Below, in pieces: positions 9,190 through 18,815 of a stretch of DNA of 33,845 bases. The translations under genes and the position numbers were made by a program. The DNA comes from an uncultured Prevotella sp. (lineage in GTDB: Bacteria > Bacteroidota > Bacteroidia > Bacteroidales > Bacteroidaceae). How positions within the stretch are numbered: the first letter of the stretch is position 1; every line of letters begins with the position of its first letter. Location: positions 1 through 33,845 of the forward strand of contig OMUH01000051.1 of the NCBI GenBank assembly GCA_900314195.1, given 5' to 3'. Below the pieces are notes generated by a model that ran no database searches, was not told the DNA's origin, and saw only the letters and a program-made list of their open reading frames with translations.

Positions 9190-9331
9190 CACATATTTAC
9201 ATTATGTTATAAATATGTTTGATATTATGTTTGTCTGGGTACATTCATTGCATGAGAACATCTATATAACAGAAAAAAATATATTTCAGAGCATACAGAA
9301 AAACAATCAAAGAATAAAACCAAGAAAAAGT

Positions 9332-12300
9332 ATGATTCTATTTTTCAGAACACCTTCAAAAAGTGTTATTGCCACAGAAATTGACCATCAGCCTTCAGAG
9401 AGTGAGACCAGCGAGCTTTGCTGGCTCTATGGCGACGCCACGCTTGAAAACGAGAAGTCGCTCGAAGGCTTCTTTGTGGGCCCGCGCCGCGAAATGATTA
9501 CTCCGTGGAGTACGAATGCCGTTGAGATTACACAGAACATGAATCTTAGCGGCATTTCGCGTATTGAGGAATTCTTCCCCGTTGACTCCAAAGACGCGTC
9601 TCACGACCCTATGCTGCAGCGCCTTTACGACGGCATCGGACAGGATGTGTTCACCGTCAACCACAAGCCGGAGCCGATAAAGCATGTTGAAGACCTCGAG
9701 AAATACAACGAGGAAGAGGGACTGGCACTCAGCGACGACGAGATGGCCTATCTGCACAAGCTGGAGAAGGAGAACGGACGTCCGCTGACCGACTCAGAGA
9801 TTTTCGGCTTCGCGCAGATAAACTCTGAGCACTGCCGTCATAAGATTTTCGGCGGTAAGTTCATCATCGACGGCAAGGAAATGGAATCATCACTTTTCAA
9901 CCTTATAAAGAAGACCACTCGCGAGAATCCCAACCGTGTCATCTCGGCCTACAGTGACAACGTGGCCTTCTCGCAGGGACCGGAGATAGAGCAGTTTGCG
10001 CCTGCTGACCAGTCGACAGCCGACTGGTTCCAGGTGAAAGACATTGAGAGCGTTATCTCGCTGAAGGCCGAGACGCATAACTTCCCGACCACCGTAGAGC
10101 CGTTCAACGGCGCTGCTACCGGCACCGGCGGCGAGATACGCGACCGCATGGGCGGCGGCACAGGCTCATGGCCTATCGCCGGCACGGCTTGCTACATGAC
10201 GGCATACCCGCGCCTGAAAGATGACAACGGAAAGACTGACGTTGAACGCGACTGGGAAGACATCATGCCGGTGCGCAAATGGCTCTACCAGACACCGGAG
10301 CAGATACTCATCAAGGCGTCAAACGGCGCCAGCGACTTCGGCAACAAGTTCGGACAGCCCCTCATCACCGGTTCGCTGCTCACCTTTGAGCACGAGGAGA
10401 ACGGCGAGAAGTATGCCTACGACAAGGTTATCATGCTTGCCGGCGGCGTCGGCTACGGCAAGAAACGCGACTGCATGAAGAAGGAACCGCAGACGGGCAA
10501 CAAGATTGTCGTTGTCGGCGGCGACAACTATCGCATCGGACTCGGCGGCGGCAGTGTGTCGTCTGTTGACACCGGACGCTACAGCAACGGCATTGAGCTC
10601 AACGCCGTGCAGCGTGCCAACCCGGAGATGCAGAAGCGCGACTATAACCTTGTGCGTGCACTCGTGGAGGAAGACGAGAACCCTGTTGTCAGCATTCACG
10701 ACCACGGCTCGGCAGGACACCTGAACTGCCTCAGCGAGCTCGTCGGCGACTGCGGCGGCGAGGTTGACATGACAAAGTTGCCTATAGGCGACAAGACTCT
10801 GTCGGCAAAGGAGATTATTGCCAACGAGAGCCAGGAGCGCATGGGACTTCTCATCGACGAGCGTTATCTCGACCATGTGCAGCGCATTGCCGACCGTGAG
10901 CGTGCGCCGATGTATGTCGTCGGACAGACAACGGGCAACGCACACTTCGACTTCGTGCAGGGCGACGGCGTGAAGCCGTTTGACCTCGACGTGGCGCAGA
11001 TGTTCGGCCACACGCCGAAGACGGTGATGGTTGACGAGAGCGTGACGCGCCGTTATGCTGACGTTACATACACTGAAGACAAGATTGACGAGTATATTAA
11101 CCGCGTGCTCCAGCTGGAGGCCGTGGCCTGCAAAGACTGGCTGACGAACAAGGTAGACCGTTCCGTGACGGGCAAGGTGGCCCGCCAGCAGGGACAGGGA
11201 CAGATACAACTGCCGCTCAGCGACTGTGGTGTCGTTGCCCTCGACTACCGCGGCCGGAAGGGCATAGCTACCGCCATGGGACATGCTCCGCAGGCCGGAC
11301 TTGCCGACCCTGCTGCCGGCAGCGTGCTGTCTGTTGCCGAGGCACTCACCAATGTGGTGTGGGCTCCGATGGCCGATGAGGAGACGCCGCTGAGCGCCGT
11401 CAGCCTGTCGGCAAACTGGATGTGGCCGTGCCGCTCGCAGAAGGGTGAGGACGCACGACTGTATGAGGCCGTGCAGGCTCTGAGCGATTTCTGCTGCGCA
11501 CTGCACGTCAACGTGCCTACGGGCAAAGACTCGCTGAGCATGAGCCAGCAGTATCCAGACGGCGAGAAGATTATCGCACCGGGAACGGTTATCGTGTCGG
11601 CAGGCGGAGAGGTGAGCGACGTCAGAAAGACGGTGTCGCCGGTGCTCGTCAACGACAAGAACTCATCACTTTACCATATCGACTTCAGCTTCGACGAACA
11701 GCGCCTCGGGGGCAGCGCCTTCGCGCAGAGCCTCGGCAAGGTGGGCTCTGACGTGCCGACGGTGAAGAATCCTGATTACTTCGTTGACTGCTTCAACATG
11801 GTGCAGGAGCTTATCCGCCGCGGATGGATAATGGCAGGTCATGACATTTCGGCCGGCGGTATGATTACCACACTGCTCGAGATGACATTTGCCAACACCA
11901 CAGGCGGTATGCACGTCAACCTGCACGACATTGCCGGCAGCGACATCGTGAAGGAGCTGTTCGCTGAGAACCCGGGCGTAATCATCCAGGTCAGCGACAG
12001 TCATAAGGATGAGCTGAAGAAGCTGCTCGATGACAACGGCATTGGATATGCAAAGATTGGATACCCTGTTCCAGGCAGCCGCGAGATTGTTGTTGAAAAG
12101 GGTGAGTGGAAACATTCATTTGACATTGACAGCCTGCGCGACAAGTGGTTCAAGACGTCTTATCTGCTCGACCGCCGTCAGAGCCTTGGCGGAATGGCGA
12201 AGAAACGCTATACCAACTATAAGAAACAGCCGGTAGAGATTAAGCTCCAGAAGGGCTTCAAGGGAACGCTTGCAGCCTTCGGACTTGATGCCGGCCGCCG

Positions 12301-13066
12301 CAAGCCGACAGGCATCAAGGCTGCAATCATCAGAGAGAAGGGTACCAACGGCGAGCGCGAGATGGCGTATGCCATGTATCTTGCAGGCTTCGACGTGAAA
12401 GATGTCATGATGACAGACCTTATCTCCGGCCGCGAGACTCTTGAAGAGGTCAATCTCATCGTGTTCTGCGGTGGATTCTCCAACTCCGACGTGCTCGGCT
12501 CTGCTAAGGGATGGGCAGGCGCCTTCCTTTACAATCCTAAGGCCAAGGAGGCTCTCGACAAGTTCTATGCGCGCGAGGACACACTGTCGCTCGGCATCTG
12601 CAACGGCTGTCAGCTGATGGTTGAGCTCAACCTCATCAACCCAGAGCACAAGCATCGCTCACACCTGTGCCACAACACGTCGAAGAAGTTTGAAAGTGCC
12701 TTCCTCGGACTGGCCATCCCGCAGAACAACAGCGTGATGCTCGGTTCGCTGAGCGGTAGCAAGCTCGGCGTGTGGGTAGCCCACGGAGAGGGACGTTTCT
12801 ATCTGCCTGAGCCGGAAGACCACTATAACATTGTTGCGAAATACAACTATGCTGAGTATCCTGGCAATCCTAACGGCAGTGATTACAATGCTGCCGGCAT
12901 CTGCAGTGCCGACGGCCGCCATCTGGCAATGATGCCGCATCCGGAGCGTGCCATGTTCCCGTGGCAGAACGCATGGTATCCGGCTGAGCACCGCATGGAC
13001 GAGGTTACGCCGTGGATAGAAATCTTTGTCAACGCACGCAAGTGGGTAGAGGCAAAGACAAAATAA
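9332..13066 (+). CDS. purL: Phosphoribosylformylglycinamidine synthase (single-chain)
   Basis: Catalyses the ATP- and glutamine-dependent conversion of FGAR to FGAM in de novo purine synthesis. It is the large single-chain form of 1244 aa, combining the synthetase and the glutamine amidotransferase. Recognisable blocks are INSEHCRHKIFGGKF, AETHNFPTTVEPFNGAATGTGG, a second synthetase half (PTGKDSLSMS; GHDISAGGMITTLLEM), and a C-terminal class I amidotransferase with nucleophile Cys1090 in GICNGCQ and the His-Glu pair in MPHPERAMFPW. The frame is open upstream to 9215, but the extension is AT-rich and unlike PurL, so MILFFRTPSKS at 9332 is taken as the start. It is monocistronic, with its own promoter and terminator. 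Confidence 0.97.
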   Translation: MILFFRTPSKSVIATEIDHQPSESETSELCWLYGDATLENEKSLEGFFVGPRREMITPWSTNAVEITQNMNLSGISRIEEFFPVDSKDASHDPMLQRLYDGIGQDVFTVNHKPEPIKHVEDLEKYNEEEGLALSDDEMAYLHKLEKENGRPLTDSEIFGFAQINSEHCRHKIFGGKFIIDGKEMESSLFNLIKKTTRENPNRVISAYSDNVAFSQGPEIEQFAPADQSTADWFQVKDIESVISLKAETHNFPTTVEPFNGAATGTGGEIRDRMGGGTGSWPIAGTACYMTAYPRLKDDNGKTDVERDWEDIMPVRKWLYQTPEQILIKASNGASDFGNKFGQPLITGSLLTFEHEENGEKYAYDKVIMLAGGVGYGKKRDCMKKEPQTGNKIVVVGGDNYRIGLGGGSVSSVDTGRYSNGIELNAVQRANPEMQKRDYNLVRALVEEDENPVVSIHDHGSAGHLNCLSELVGDCGGEVDMTKLPIGDKTLSAKEIIANESQERMGLLIDERYLDHVQRIADRERAPMYVVGQTTGNAHFDFVQGDGVKPFDLDVAQMFGHTPKTVMVDESVTRRYADVTYTEDKIDEYINRVLQLEAVACKDWLTNKVDRSVTGKVARQQGQGQIQLPLSDCGVVALDYRGRKGIATAMGHAPQAGLADPAAGSVLSVAEALTNVVWAPMADEETPLSAVSLSANWMWPCRSQKGEDARLYEAVQALSDFCCALHVNVPTGKDSLSMSQQYPDGEKIIAPGTVIVSAGGEVSDVRKTVSPVLVNDKNSSLYHIDFSFDEQRLGGSAFAQSLGKVGSDVPTVKNPDYFVDCFNMVQELIRRGWIMAGHDISAGGMITTLLEMTFANTTGGMHVNLHDIAGSDIVKELFAENPGVIIQVSDSHKDELKKLLDDNGIGYAKIGYPVPGSREIVVEKGEWKHSFDIDSLRDKWFKTSYLLDRRQSLGGMAKKRYTNYKKQPVEIKLQKGFKGTLAAFGLDAGRRKPTGIKAAIIREKGTNGEREMAYAMYLAGFDVKDVMMTDLISGRETLEEVNLIVFCGGFSNSDVLGSAKGWAGAFLYNPKAKEALDKFYAREDTLSLGICNGCQLMVELNLINPEHKHRSHLCHNTSKKFESAFLGLAIPQNNSVMLGSLSGSKLGVWVAHGEGRFYLPEPEDHYNIVAKYNYAEYPGNPNGSDYNAAGICSADGRHLAMMPHPERAMFPWQNAWYPAEHRMDEVTPWIEIFVNARKWVEAKTK

Positions 13067-13125
13067 AAACTGATGCGGCCTTTGGCCGGTTAGCAATATT
13101 TTGCTTTTAATATAAATGCATCAAT

Positions 13126-13180
13126 AAGCCGGTCGGCAGGGCGAAGGCCCGTGCCGGCGGCTTGTTCTTGCTTTTTTTGT
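13126..13180 (+). terminator. Rho-independent terminator after purL
   Basis: Imperfect GC-rich hairpin built from aagccg...cggca...gggc and its complement (13126-13163), followed by a run of seven T starting at 13172. It lies between purL and the chromate transporter genes. Confidence 0.75.
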
Positions 13181-13228
13181 TTAAACAGTGTTTTGATATT
13201 ACTCAAATCTCTTTATCCGTATTTCTGA

Positions 13229-13807
13229 ATGAATAATGAAAAATCAGTGAACAGTGCAGACATCAGCTACTGGACATTGTTCAAGACTTTCTTCAGCATT
13301 GGCATAGTGACCTTCGGCGGCGGTTATGCCATGATACCGCTCATTGAAGAGAAGGTCGTTGACCGTTATCACTGGCTTGACAAGGCACAGTTTCTTGACC
13401 TCATAGCCATTGCGCAGAGCTGTCCGGGCGTGTTCGCCATTAACATCAGCACTTTTATAGGCTATAAGTTGCGGAAGGAACGCGGAGGGGCATGGTGCGC
13501 GCTGGGCACGGGCATGCCGTCGTTTCTCATTATTCTGCTCATAGCCATGTTCTTCCATCGTTTTCAAGACAACCCAGTGGTGGCGGCAGCCTTTGCAGGC
13601 ATACGGCCGGCTGTGGTGGCACTCATTGCCGTGCCTACCTTCAATCTCGCCAGGAGTGCGAAGATAAACTTGATGAACGCTTGGATACCTATAGGCGGCG
13701 CATTGCTTATATGGCTGTGCGGCGTGAACCCTATATACATTATAATAATAGCCGGCTTGGGAGGATTCTTCTACGGACGGTGGCATGACAAGCAGCGCAG
13801 GGCGTAG
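13229..13807 (+). CDS. Chromate transporter family protein, first half-size subunit
   Basis: A 192-aa inner-membrane protein containing one CHR domain. The signature TFGGGYAMIPLIEEKVVDRY is followed by AIAQSCPGVFAINISTFIGY and several hydrophobic helices. In short-chain members of the family two such half-size proteins are encoded side by side and are thought to work together. The next gene is the matching second half, 38 bp downstream. The family exports chromate in characterised members, but the physiological substrate in gut or oral anaerobes is not established. The start at 13229 gives a hydrophilic N-terminus before the first helix. Confidence 0.9.
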   Translation: MNNEKSVNSADISYWTLFKTFFSIGIVTFGGGYAMIPLIEEKVVDRYHWLDKAQFLDLIAIAQSCPGVFAINISTFIGYKLRKERGGAWCALGTGMPSFLIILLIAMFFHRFQDNPVVAAAFAGIRPAVVALIAVPTFNLARSAKINLMNAWIPIGGALLIWLCGVNPIYIIIIAGLGGFFYGRWHDKQRRA

Positions 13808-13845
13808 CCTTTGCCGTAAGTTCATGAAAAAGACGTAAACACGAT

Positions 13846-14418
13846 ATGATATTCATTCAACTCTTTATAACGTTCTTCGAGATAGGCCTCTTTGGCTTCG
13901 GCGGCGGCTATGCCATGATTTCACTCATACAGGGCATGGTCGTTACGCGCTATCACTGGCTGTCCATGAGCGAGTTTACGAATGTCATTGCCGTCAGCCA
14001 GATGACGCCAGGACCGATAGGCATTAACTCGGCAACATACTGCGGCTATACGGCTGTGCACAACGCCGGCTTTTCTGAGCCGATGGCTGTGCTGGGCTCG
14101 GCCATAGCCACGCTGGCGCTGATGCTGCCGTCGGTAATTCTGATGATTGTAATAAGCAAGATGTTCATGAAATACATGCACACGCCGGCCGTGCAAAACA
14201 TCTTCAAGGGATTGCGGCCGGCTGTGGTGGGGCTGCTCGGCGCTGCCACGCTGCTGCTCATGAACGGCGAGAACTTCTCAACGCCCGACAACCCATGGCA
14301 GTTCTGGATAAGCATAGCGCTCTTCGCTGCTACGTTCTTCGGTACGATGTTCTTGAAAATAAACCCTATACGCATGATTGCTTATTCTGCCATTGCCGGA
14401 ATATTGCTGTTTTATTGA
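13846..14418 (+). CDS. Chromate transporter family protein, second half-size subunit
   Basis: A 190-aa paralogue of the preceding gene with the same hallmarks: FGFGGGYAMISLIQGMVVTRYHW and AVSQMTPGPIGINSATYCGY, then a hydrophobic C-terminal half with the conserved KGLRPAVVGLL. It begins 38 bp after the first subunit and is presumably co-transcribed. It ends 31 bp before the GH43 gene, which could share the transcript. Two complete CHR domains in adjacent genes fit the paired short-chain chromate transporter arrangement, in which the two proteins probably insert with opposite topology. Confidence 0.9.
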   Translation: MIFIQLFITFFEIGLFGFGGGYAMISLIQGMVVTRYHWLSMSEFTNVIAVSQMTPGPIGINSATYCGYTAVHNAGFSEPMAVLGSAIATLALMLPSVILMIVISKMFMKYMHTPAVQNIFKGLRPAVVGLLGAATLLLMNGENFSTPDNPWQFWISIALFAATFFGTMFLKINPIRMIAYSAIAGILLFY

Positions 14419-14449
14419 CATTTTCGTAATGCTTGACTGACGACAGAAA

Positions 14450-15514
14450 ATGAAAATGACACACTCTGCCAAACTTTTTTTTAAGGCATTTTTGCTAATG
14501 GTGGCCGTTGCGCAAACGCCATCTGTTGCGGCTTCGGCGGCCGACATGTCATCTGAAGATACGCTTGCTTTTGTGCACGATCCAGTGGCGGCCTTTGAAG
14601 ACGGCACATATTATCTCTTTTCTACCGGCCGTAACATTCAGCTGCTCACCTCGCATGACATGCGGCACTGGTCGGTGCCGTCGGAGGCCATACAGACCGT
14701 TCCGCGCTGGACACACGACAGCGTGCCGGGCTTTGACAGACATGTGTGGGCGCCCGACGTGATACGCTGGCACGGCAAGTGGTGGATGGCCTACAGCTGT
14801 TCTACGTTCGGCAGGAACACGTCGGCGATAGGGCTTGCGCGCACGTCGTCACTCGCCGCCCGTCATTGGGACGATATTGGATGTCTGATTTGCTCGCACG
14901 GCTCAGACAATTTCAATGCCATCGACCCTAATTTTGTAGTTGACGATGATGATAATATGTGGCTGGTGTTCGGCAGCTTCTGGGACGGCATACAGCTTGT
15001 CCGTCTGAAGAGCGTGCTGACGCCTTACGCAGAAGGTCCCGACGGCATTGGCTGGCTGCACGGTGCTGACGAGCGTCTGGCTGTTGACAGCACCTTTTCG
15101 CGCATAACCATAGCCCGCCGTCATGAGCTGCGCCGCGACGGTAAGCACCGCGGGGGCGCCAACCCTATAGAGGCGCCGTTCATCTTCAGGCATGACGGAT
15201 GGTATTATCTCTTTGTCAGCTGGGACTACTGCTGCCGCGGAAAGGAGAGCACCTATCGCGTGGTAGTGGGACGTAGCAGAAGCATAACTGGGCCGTATAT
15301 TGACAAGAACGGTGTTGATATGCTTGCGGGCGGAGGGACACCCGTCATCAGCGGTGACGGAAAACGCTATGAGGCAGCCGGCCATTGTTCGGTGTATAAC
15401 TTCAACGAAACAGACTGGTTCTTCTGCCATGGCTATGACCTCACGCAGGGAGGCAACAGCACTCTCATCAAGCGCCGTATAAAATGGACAGACGGCTTCC
15501 CCGTGCTCGAATAG
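14450..15514 (+). CDS. GH43 arabinan endo-1,5-alpha-L-arabinosidase
   Basis: A secreted glycoside hydrolase of 354 aa that should cut alpha-1,5-linked arabinan, a pectin side chain. A signal peptide runs to about residue 30 (SVAASAADM). The five-bladed-propeller catalytic residues are all visible: base Asp44 (VHDPVAAF), pKa-modulating Asp159 (NAIDPNFVVDD), and acid Glu241 (ANPIEAPFIF). The arabinanase-type patterns FGSFWDGIQLV and YCCRGKESTYRVVVGRS support the specificity over xylosidase-type GH43. ATG 14456 is a possible alternative start. It converges on the membrane regulator with only 7 bp between the two stop codons. Together with the nearby GH53 it suggests processing of arabinogalactan or RG-I side chains. 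Confidence 0.88.
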   Translation: MKMTHSAKLFFKAFLLMVAVAQTPSVAASAADMSSEDTLAFVHDPVAAFEDGTYYLFSTGRNIQLLTSHDMRHWSVPSEAIQTVPRWTHDSVPGFDRHVWAPDVIRWHGKWWMAYSCSTFGRNTSAIGLARTSSLAARHWDDIGCLICSHGSDNFNAIDPNFVVDDDDNMWLVFGSFWDGIQLVRLKSVLTPYAEGPDGIGWLHGADERLAVDSTFSRITIARRHELRRDGKHRGGANPIEAPFIFRHDGWYYLFVSWDYCCRGKESTYRVVVGRSRSITGPYIDKNGVDMLAGGGTPVISGDGKRYEAAGHCSVYNFNETDWFFCHGYDLTQGGNSTLIKRRIKWTDGFPVLE

Positions 15515-15521
15515 TTACTTT

Positions 15522-18500
15522 TTATTTCTTCCCACCGTTTTTCTTCTTTATTGAGCTGTATTGCGACGGTGCGATGCCGTATTCACGGGTGAAGCAGCGG
15601 GTGAAATATTTCGGGTCGTTGAAGCCGGCCTGCGAGGCTACTTGCGTCACGTCGCCGTAGACGGTGCGCTGCATGAGTATGCGGCGTGCCTTCTCGAGAC
15701 GGAAATGACGAATGTACTGGCCGGGTGTCATGCCGCATTCCTTCCGCATTCTGCGCGCGAGCTTTTCCGGTTTTATGCTCATAAGCTGGGCGAGACGCTC
15801 AATGCTGAACGTATGGTCGCTGTATGAACGTTCCATTATGCTGTCGGCTTTTTCCATGAACGGCATTTCTTCTGTTTCTGCACCGGCAGCAGGTTCTTCT
15901 TTTGTTTCTGCTGGTGTTTCTGCCGTCTGCTGTGAATCATCTGTCGTCTGCTGTGAATCATCTGCCGTCTGCTGTGAATCATCTGCCGTCTGTTGTGAAT
16001 CATCTGTTGTCTGCTGTGAATCATCTGCCGTCTGTTGTGGCGTGATTGCCGGCTGTGATGGCTCGTTATTTACGGCTGCGGCAGGAGTCTCAGGTGCCGT
16101 TTCTTGCTGTGGCTCAGACGGTGTGGGGGCATCTGCGGATGCTTCAGATTTAGTAATATCAGATTTCGCAACTTCCGATTTTTTGTCCACACTTTTATGT
16201 TCTTCAGCAGTAGCGTGCTCTGTGGTTACAGTGGTTTCAGTGTTTTCGTTTTTTTCAACTGTTGCTGCAACTGCTTTATTCTTTCTGTGCGGCATGATGG
16301 CTGCTGCGTGCCGCAGCAGAAGGCGCAACACGGCTTTCATGCTGACATGACGGCGGCGCAGCTGCCGCCGGCTCCAGATTATGAGGCCGGCAAGCGCGGC
16401 TATGATGAGCAGAAACCACCATGTCTTGTATATATGCGGTCTGACCACCACTTCAATGCTGACAGAACGTCGGTGGGCGGGATTCTCATCCTGCATGTAC
16501 TGCACCTCAAAGGTGTAGCTGCCCGCAGGCAGCATTGAGTATCTCACGCTGTGCTCGCCTGCCGGCAGTGTTATCCAGCTGTCTTCATAGCCGCGCATGC
16601 GGTAACGGTATACGCCCTGTGAGCCGCTGCCGTAGCTGAGTGACGAGAACTCAATCGCGAAGCTCTTGTTTGCCTCGGTGAGCGTGATGCGGCGGGCTAT
16701 TGATATGTCGGTGTCTATGATGTCGCTGCCGGCGAGCGCCGGCTTGTTGTCGACGGTGAGGCCGGTGAAGCGCAGGTTGCCCACGTATGGCTGTTCGCGG
16801 CACTCGCCGTAGATGGCTGTGACACCCTTGTCGGAGCCGAGATAGATGATGCCCTTCGGACTGCGCACGGCCGAGTTCCAGTAGAACTCTGACGAGACGA
16901 GGCCGTCGTCTTCGTAATAGTTGACGAATACCTTTGTGCGCGGGTTGTAATGAGACAGTCCGTGTGCCGTTGTTATCCACAGGCTGCCGCTGTTGTCGTA
17001 TGTGATGCCCTTCACGACATTGCATGCAAGTCCGTCGCGCTCGGTTATGTTACGGTAGCACTCGCGGCCTGTAGAGTCGTGTTCCTGCCGGTATATGCCA
17101 TAGCCGTTGCTGCCCACCCACAGCGTGCCGTCTGTCTGCTGGCAGAAACAGCTTATCTTGTCGATGATGCCGCTGCGCGGACTGTCAAGCTTGTTTTTCA
17201 GCCACTGCCATGCGAACACGCCGTATCCCGACGGCCGCGACTGCAGGTAAACCTTCACCATGCCTTCTATGCAGCCTACATAAAGAGTGCCGTCGCGTGC
17301 CACGAGGCTACCCACGCAGCCCGACACGTTTCGGCAGCCCTGAAAGGGCTCTTCGAGCTTTTGCTTTCTGAAGCTGTAGAAGAACAGTCCGCTGTTTGAC
17401 CCTATCCACAGCCCGTCGTTGTATTTGTCCCATGCCAGCACGCCTATGAAAAGCAGCTGCTGTGCCTCTTTTTCTGTCAGCGGCAGTCGCACGGTGGCAC
17501 CGCCGGCGAGTGGTATCGCGCACAGTCCGCCGCCCCATGTGCCTATCCATACGCGTCCGTGGCCGTCGGGCTGAAGTACCGACACCGAGTTGTGGGGCAG
17601 GGCTCCGTTGTCCTGTGTGTAGTGTGTGAATGCCGTTGACCCTTTCCGGCGCACGCTGAGGCCGCCTTCCACGCAGCCCACCCACAGCGAGCCGTCGGCG
17701 CCGGCATACATGGCGTTGACGGTGTTTGGACCGAGCGAAGAGGCATCGGCAGGGTTATGAATGAAATTGTCGAGCAGCAGGCGCCGCGGCGTAAGCTTTG
17801 TTATGCCGGCGTTCTCAGTGCCTATCCACACCTGTCCGTTCTTGGCAAGAATGCAGTTTACGAAGTTGCTGGCCAGGGCTGCCGGCGCCGACTGCATGTT
17901 CAGGTGCGCTGCCGGCTGCATGTGGCTGTTGAACACGTCGACGCCGCCAAGCGTGCCGGCGAGCAGTGTGTTGCCGGGCCCTTTCGACAGTGCCATCACC
18001 ACCTCATGCGAGAGCAGCGGCTTGTGCAGCGTGTTGCCGTCGCTGCACACGAGGCCGTCGGAGGTGGCTATACACACGTGGCCGCAGAACTCGATGATGT
18101 CATTGATCTGCCGGCCGGCAGCAGCCGGATAGTAGGCTGTTATGTTTATGTCGTGCACGAAGTCGCCATTGATGGTCATCTTGTGCAGCTGTCCGCTGAA
18201 GGCCGCCATGACGCTGCCGTCGTTGAGCACGTCGCGCATGACGGCATCGCCGGATGTGATGTTATGCGGCACTCCGGATACTGACGTGACGGTGCCGTCG
18301 GCAGAAAACTGTATGCAGTAGATGCCGCGCTGTGTGGCCAGCCAGAGATGTCCGGTGTGGTCGCGGTAGACGTGCAGTGAAGGCTCGGCAAGCACGGTGC
18401 GCAGACGGCGTGACACGGCAGAGTCGGCACACTGCGGCTCTGTGGTGCGCAGCGTGGTGAGGTCGACGACAGCAGTATATTCATCCATCGACACCCAAAG

Positions 18501-18815
18501 GCGGTGGTTGAGGTCTTCAAACATATTGCGGCAGGAGTTGCTCTTCAGCGAGAGCACCGACTTGCCGGCCACCATTGGCAGGTAGCTGTAGCCGTCGAAG
18601 CGGGTCAGTCCGCTGCCGCGCGTGGCCATCCATATAAAGCCGTAGCTGTCCTGATAGATGTAGTCGACAAAATTGTTGGGCAGTCCGCCGGCCATGTTCA
18701 GCGTCGTCACGTTGTAACGCGTTGAGAAGTCGTCGGCTTCAGAAGGCTGGACGTCAATGAGCATGACTGCTGTCAGGAATAATATAATATGGTAAAGATT
18801 GTTTCTCATGCGCAT
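15522..18815 (-). CDS. Membrane-anchored propeller/Y_Y_Y regulator with AraC output and no kinase
   Basis: A 1097-aa protein. After a signal peptide, a periplasmic sensor of reg_prop propeller repeats fills roughly residues 30-700 (for example GFIWMATRGSGLTRFDGY, VWIGTENAGITKL, LWVGSNGYGIYRQ). A Y_Y_Y domain follows (about 715-790), then one membrane helix (WWFLLIIAALAGLIIW, 795-812). In hybrid two-component systems the next parts are HisKA, HATPase and receiver domains. Here there is instead a charged low-complexity linker of about 170 aa, including heptads of QQTADDS type (residues about 925-965). An AraC-type helix-turn-helix domain ends the protein (about 990-1090; YSDHTFSIERLAQLMS, VASQAGFNDPKYFTRCF). 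It probably senses an oligosaccharide and controls the flanking GH43 and GH53 genes. The reading frame is unbroken, so it is not a decayed gene. Confidence 0.9.
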   Translation of the reverse strand: MRMRNNLYHIILFLTAVMLIDVQPSEADDFSTRYNVTTLNMAGGLPNNFVDYIYQDSYGFIWMATRGSGLTRFDGYSYLPMVAGKSVLSLKSNSCRNMFEDLNHRLWVSMDEYTAVVDLTTLRTTEPQCADSAVSRRLRTVLAEPSLHVYRDHTGHLWLATQRGIYCIQFSADGTVTSVSGVPHNITSGDAVMRDVLNDGSVMAAFSGQLHKMTINGDFVHDINITAYYPAAAGRQINDIIEFCGHVCIATSDGLVCSDGNTLHKPLLSHEVVMALSKGPGNTLLAGTLGGVDVFNSHMQPAAHLNMQSAPAALASNFVNCILAKNGQVWIGTENAGITKLTPRRLLLDNFIHNPADASSLGPNTVNAMYAGADGSLWVGCVEGGLSVRRKGSTAFTHYTQDNGALPHNSVSVLQPDGHGRVWIGTWGGGLCAIPLAGGATVRLPLTEKEAQQLLFIGVLAWDKYNDGLWIGSNSGLFFYSFRKQKLEEPFQGCRNVSGCVGSLVARDGTLYVGCIEGMVKVYLQSRPSGYGVFAWQWLKNKLDSPRSGIIDKISCFCQQTDGTLWVGSNGYGIYRQEHDSTGRECYRNITERDGLACNVVKGITYDNSGSLWITTAHGLSHYNPRTKVFVNYYEDDGLVSSEFYWNSAVRSPKGIIYLGSDKGVTAIYGECREQPYVGNLRFTGLTVDNKPALAGSDIIDTDISIARRITLTEANKSFAIEFSSLSYGSGSQGVYRYRMRGYEDSWITLPAGEHSVRYSMLPAGSYTFEVQYMQDENPAHRRSVSIEVVVRPHIYKTWWFLLIIAALAGLIIWSRRQLRRRHVSMKAVLRLLLRHAAAIMPHRKNKAVAATVEKNENTETTVTTEHATAEEHKSVDKKSEVAKSDITKSEASADAPTPSEPQQETAPETPAAAVNNEPSQPAITPQQTADDSQQTTDDSQQTADDSQQTADDSQQTTDDSQQTAETPAETKEEPAAGAETEEMPFMEKADSIMERSYSDHTFSIERLAQLMSIKPEKLARRMRKECGMTPGQYIRHFRLEKARRILMQRTVYGDVTQVASQAGFNDPKYFTRCFTREYGIAPSQYSSIKKKNGGKK
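15919..16039. repeat. 21-bp coding minisatellite in the regulator linker
   Basis: Five full copies and a partial sixth of a 21-bp unit (tctgccgtctgctgtgaatca on the plus strand, with C/T changes). Units start at 15919, 15940, 15961, 15982, 16003 and 16024. In the regulator frame each encodes the heptad QQTADDS or QQTTDDS. Because 21 is a multiple of 3, changes in copy number would keep the frame. Confidence 0.9.

Noticed and set aside
9197-9331. Purine riboswitch in the purL leader
   Set aside because: I could not find the conserved junction and loop sequences of the purine riboswitch. The leader is mostly A-rich without clear stems.
10319-11506. 395-aa open frame antisense to purL
   Set aside because: It lies wholly inside purL in the opposite frame. 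The long frame follows from GC-rich codon usage, and the product is His/Val/Leu-rich with no recognisable domain.
15712-16350. 212-aa plus-strand frame with CCESSAV repeats
   Set aside because: It is the antisense reading of the 21-bp minisatellite and linker of the regulator gene.
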